NCBI GenBank assembly: GCA_018992685.1
Contig: JACVGT010000011.1
Coordinates: 62,001-126,000 of the forward strand
Reading direction: 5' to 3'
DNA length: 64,000 nt
DNA from: Theionarchaea archaeon
GTDB taxonomy: Archaea; Methanobacteriota_B; Thermococci; Methanofastidiosales; SZ-28-30
The position numbers and the translations under genes are program-made. The notes under the pieces are model-generated. The model ran no database searches and was not told the origin of the DNA. It saw nothing but the letters and a program-made list of their open reading frames with translations. Shown piece after piece: positions 62,156-64,000 of this stretch. Position 1 is the first letter of the stretch, and each line of letters opens with the position of its first letter.

Positions 62156-63031
62156 ATGAACCCTCTATCCGTAAGATGCATCCTTTTGGTCATTTTGGTT
62201 TTGGGTTGTGTGAGTGCGCCTCCTCCAACTCCAGAGTCTCCAGCACCTGCTACACCAACCTTGACTCCTGCTCCTGGGGTGAACCCTGAAAGAGCCCAAA
62301 ATGCGCCAGGTATCTTTTACTCACACACTGTTCAAGACAATTTCACAATCTATGTCGGACTCCCCAGTAACTATGATCCAGAGAGTTCTGACCAGTATCA
62401 TACCATATATTTGCTGGATGGGGACTGGTATTTTGATGGTTCACACTGGAGAATGCCTGATAATGGTGTCAAGGGGATTGTACGCACTTTAAGTTACCAG
62501 GGGTTGATACCTGAATCCATTGTCGTAGGAATTGGATACCCAGAAGAGAATAATCGGGGGAGGGACTTTCTCTGGGACTACAACAATTTTTATGTATTTT
62601 TGAAAAATGAACTCATTCCGTCCATAGATGAGAATTACAACACTGATGTCACGAGAAGAACATTAATAGGTCACTCAGATGGTGCATTCTTTACGTTACA
62701 TGCCCTTTTCCAGTGTGGTAAGCCAGACAATCCTTTCACGAATTTTATCGCTGTCAGCGGTGATTTCACCAAGGTAAATGGTGTATTGTCTGCTGAGGAG
62801 ATGGCGTTACACCAGCGGAATAGAAGTGTACCTGCTTCATTGTTCATGGCGGTGGGCGGGCAGGAAGAAGAACGGTTCATATCAAGCAACAGGCAAATGG
62901 CAGAGATTCTAGAAAAGAGGGATTACACAGATTTCAGGGTTATCTTTAGGGAGTACTACGGACTGAATCACGGCAACATTGTGAGTGTTGCTATTCAGGA
63001 TGGATTATTATGGATTTTTTCAGATGAATAA
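62156..63031 (+). CDS. Lipoprotein alpha/beta hydrolase (esterase, Fes/IroE-like)
   Basis: A 291-residue protein: lipoprotein signal with LVLGC (cysteine 18), a Pro/Thr-rich linker (about 22-45), then an alpha/beta hydrolase domain of the siderophore-esterase/esterase D type (IYVGLPSNYDPES, HTIYLLDGDWY, IGHSDGAFFT nucleophile elbow with serine, and a late YYGLNHGN histidine). It should hydrolyse an ester at the cell surface. No ribosome site is visible; the ATG probably is at the transcript start. Confidence 0.82.
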   Translation: MNPLSVRCILLVILVLGCVSAPPPTPESPAPATPTLTPAPGVNPERAQNAPGIFYSHTVQDNFTIYVGLPSNYDPESSDQYHTIYLLDGDWYFDGSHWRMPDNGVKGIVRTLSYQGLIPESIVVGIGYPEENNRGRDFLWDYNNFYVFLKNELIPSIDENYNTDVTRRTLIGHSDGAFFTLHALFQCGKPDNPFTNFIAVSGDFTKVNGVLSAEEMALHQRNRSVPASLFMAVGGQEEERFISSNRQMAEILEKRDYTDFRVIFREYYGLNHGNIVSVAIQDGLLWIFSDE

Positions 63032-63203
63032 TGACTGCCCCCTAGTTCTCAGCATCCTCCTGGTCATGAATGGGCTGATAGGTGACTATGAAATCAATGA
63101 GCCAGTTCTGTTGATAGAGAGCATATCGGGATCTTTTGCCTGCAATTGCCTGTACGATTCCCCAAAGAATTTATCAACGGTCATCATTAAACATTTGATC
63201 ATA

Positions 63204-64000
63204 TCACGAGATTAGAGAGGCTTCTCTGAGCTTCACTTCGACGTCTTCGAGACCAAGGTTGCGTAGTGTTTCTGGTTTTGGCACACCATTCTCGTTCCAG
63301 CCAGCGGCATTAAAATATTCAAGCTTTGACTTCTCAAATGCAGTTCTGTCCAGGGATCTTCCCTTGTCAGGTCCTGAGGGTAATGGCTCCCAGAACCGTG
63401 GCGGAAGCTCATCATCGAGGTTCGGTTTCCATGTGATGTCAGGTCCACCCAGGAGGAGCATAGCCCTCTGCAGCTGTAGAATTCTCAGAGCTTTTTCTTG
63501 ATACCATTCCTCTTCTGTCAGTTCCCATCCTGTTACTGCTTCGTAGAAGTTGAAGATGTCTCTATTATCAAGTGCCATTGCAGCAAAAAAGCAATAGACA
63601 GCTGAGTCTCCCATGATTGAGAACAACTCGCTATGCCTGTGGCCAATCGGGAGATCAGCCCCTGACGTGTGGTCTCCTGCCTGGACTGAACATGCATACG
63701 CAATTGGGTTCGTTGTTACATAGTCTCTTCCACTTCTAATGCCGTGTGCCCCAATAGCTACACCCTTTTCGTGAATAGCATATTTAAGCACATCAAGACC
63801 TTTCATTTCACTAATCTTCACAGCAGCTCGATAGATCCCCTCACTTAAAATATCACCAATTCCCTGTCTCGTGGCTATTCTCTCAGCCAGGGCTGCGAAG
63901 GCTTCAACATCCCCCCACTCAAGAGCTATTCCATCGAGATCCTCTCGTGTGAGTATTCCCTTTTGGTACAGTTCTGCTGCGAATCCGAGAACTGCTCCAC
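63204..64000 (-). CDS. aor: Aldehyde:ferredoxin oxidoreductase, C-terminal part, cut by the window edge
   Basis: On the minus strand the frame runs without stop from the right edge to 63204. Typical AOR features: GALEWGD-like LALEWGDVEAF at the edge, GIRSGRDYVTTNPIAYACSVQAGDHTSG (the last a family hallmark) and a C-terminal region with GWELTEEEWYQ and LNLGLEDV-type helices. AOR is a tungsten enzyme that oxidises aldehydes to acids with ferredoxin. Only the last 265 or so residues are visible; the tungstopterin and first Fe-S motifs lie outside. Confidence 0.9.
   Translation of the reverse strand, partial: GAVLGFAAELYQKGILTREDLDGIALEWGDVEAFAALAERIATRQGIGDILSEGIYRAAVKISEMKGLDVLKYAIHEKGVAIGAHGIRSGRDYVTTNPIAYACSVQAGDHTSGADLPIGHRHSELFSIMGDSAVYCFFAAMALDNRDIFNFYEAVTGWELTEEEWYQEKALRILQLQRAMLLLGGPDITWKPNLDDELPPRFWEPLPSGPDKGRSLDRTAFEKSKLEYFNAAGWNENGVPKPETLRNLGLEDVEVKLREASLIS

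Noticed and set aside
1-64000. CRISPR arrays, insertion sequences, rRNA, RNase P and SRP RNA
   Set aside because: I looked for regularly spaced repeats, transposase motifs and the conserved RNA signatures and found none.

Overview
The window is archaeal chromosomal DNA, most likely from an anaerobic euryarchaeote-type lineage that I cannot name. Archaeal signs are the GatD/GatE amidotransferase pair, a ThiD-ThiN fusion, a Trm5/Taw2-type tRNA enzyme, A/T-rich TATA boxes about 25-30 nt before many start codons (leaderless mRNAs), GGTGA/GGAGG ribosome sites inside operons, and two archaeal-type tRNAs. Anaerobic iron-sulfur metabolism is suggested by an aldehyde:ferredoxin oxidoreductase (cut by the right edge), IscU-IscS, a NapH/NapG-like polyferredoxin, a DUF362 ferredoxin protein and a QueG-like Fe-S protein.

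Layout. 0-4.5 kb: tail of a probable M50 membrane protease, then a thiamine operon (thiW, a P-loop protein, a CytX-like permease, thiD-thiN). 4.7-14 kb: secreted DUF4139 protein, membrane spermidine-synthase-like protein, VIT1-like transporter, O-methyltransferase, a first Roadblock/V4R pair with a decayed second copy behind it, YjjX-like NTPase and a cupin. 14.2-19.9 kb: a giant GNAT fusion protein in an operon with an ABC-2 exporter. 20-21.9 kb: M29 aminopeptidase and a pyruvate-kinase C-domain-like protein.

22.2-27.5 kb is the most exciting part: an apparently undescribed archaeal RiPP cluster. A 46-residue precursor with paired cysteines (CC...CC) has its own TATA box, a perfect Shine-Dalgarno and a poly-T terminator. 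It is followed by two SPASM radical-SAM enzymes, a protein with two PqqD-like (RRE) domains, and a B12-binding radical-SAM enzyme with an unusual CX4CX2C cluster motif.

27.5-39.4 kb: a GatE / thioredoxin-like membrane protein / GatD / Mtq2-like methyltransferase-HTH operon, YjbQ, a secreted TPR protein, a DUF3786-TIGR04076-QueG-like operon, a membrane-anchored winged-helix protein, Taw2 and tRNA(CAU). 39.9-45.5 kb: a five-PAS/DUF835/winged-helix sensor, a second Roadblock/V4R pair and IscU-IscS. 46.4-48 kb: a rare fusion of a caspase-like protease with a SorC-type sugar-phosphate-sensing domain. 48.5-57 kb: EamA transporter, DUF362, a third Roadblock/V4R pair, acyl-CoA synthetase, polyferredoxin, a deletion-fused ABC pseudogene, MazG and tRNA-Glu. 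57-64 kb looks accessory: AT-rich spacer, PD40 propeller surface protein, ICMT-like methyltransferase, CPBP protease, lipoprotein esterase, AOR.

Three intergenic regions also look like small structured RNAs that share a CUUUC(A/G)CC-type C-rich motif complementary to ribosome-binding sequences.
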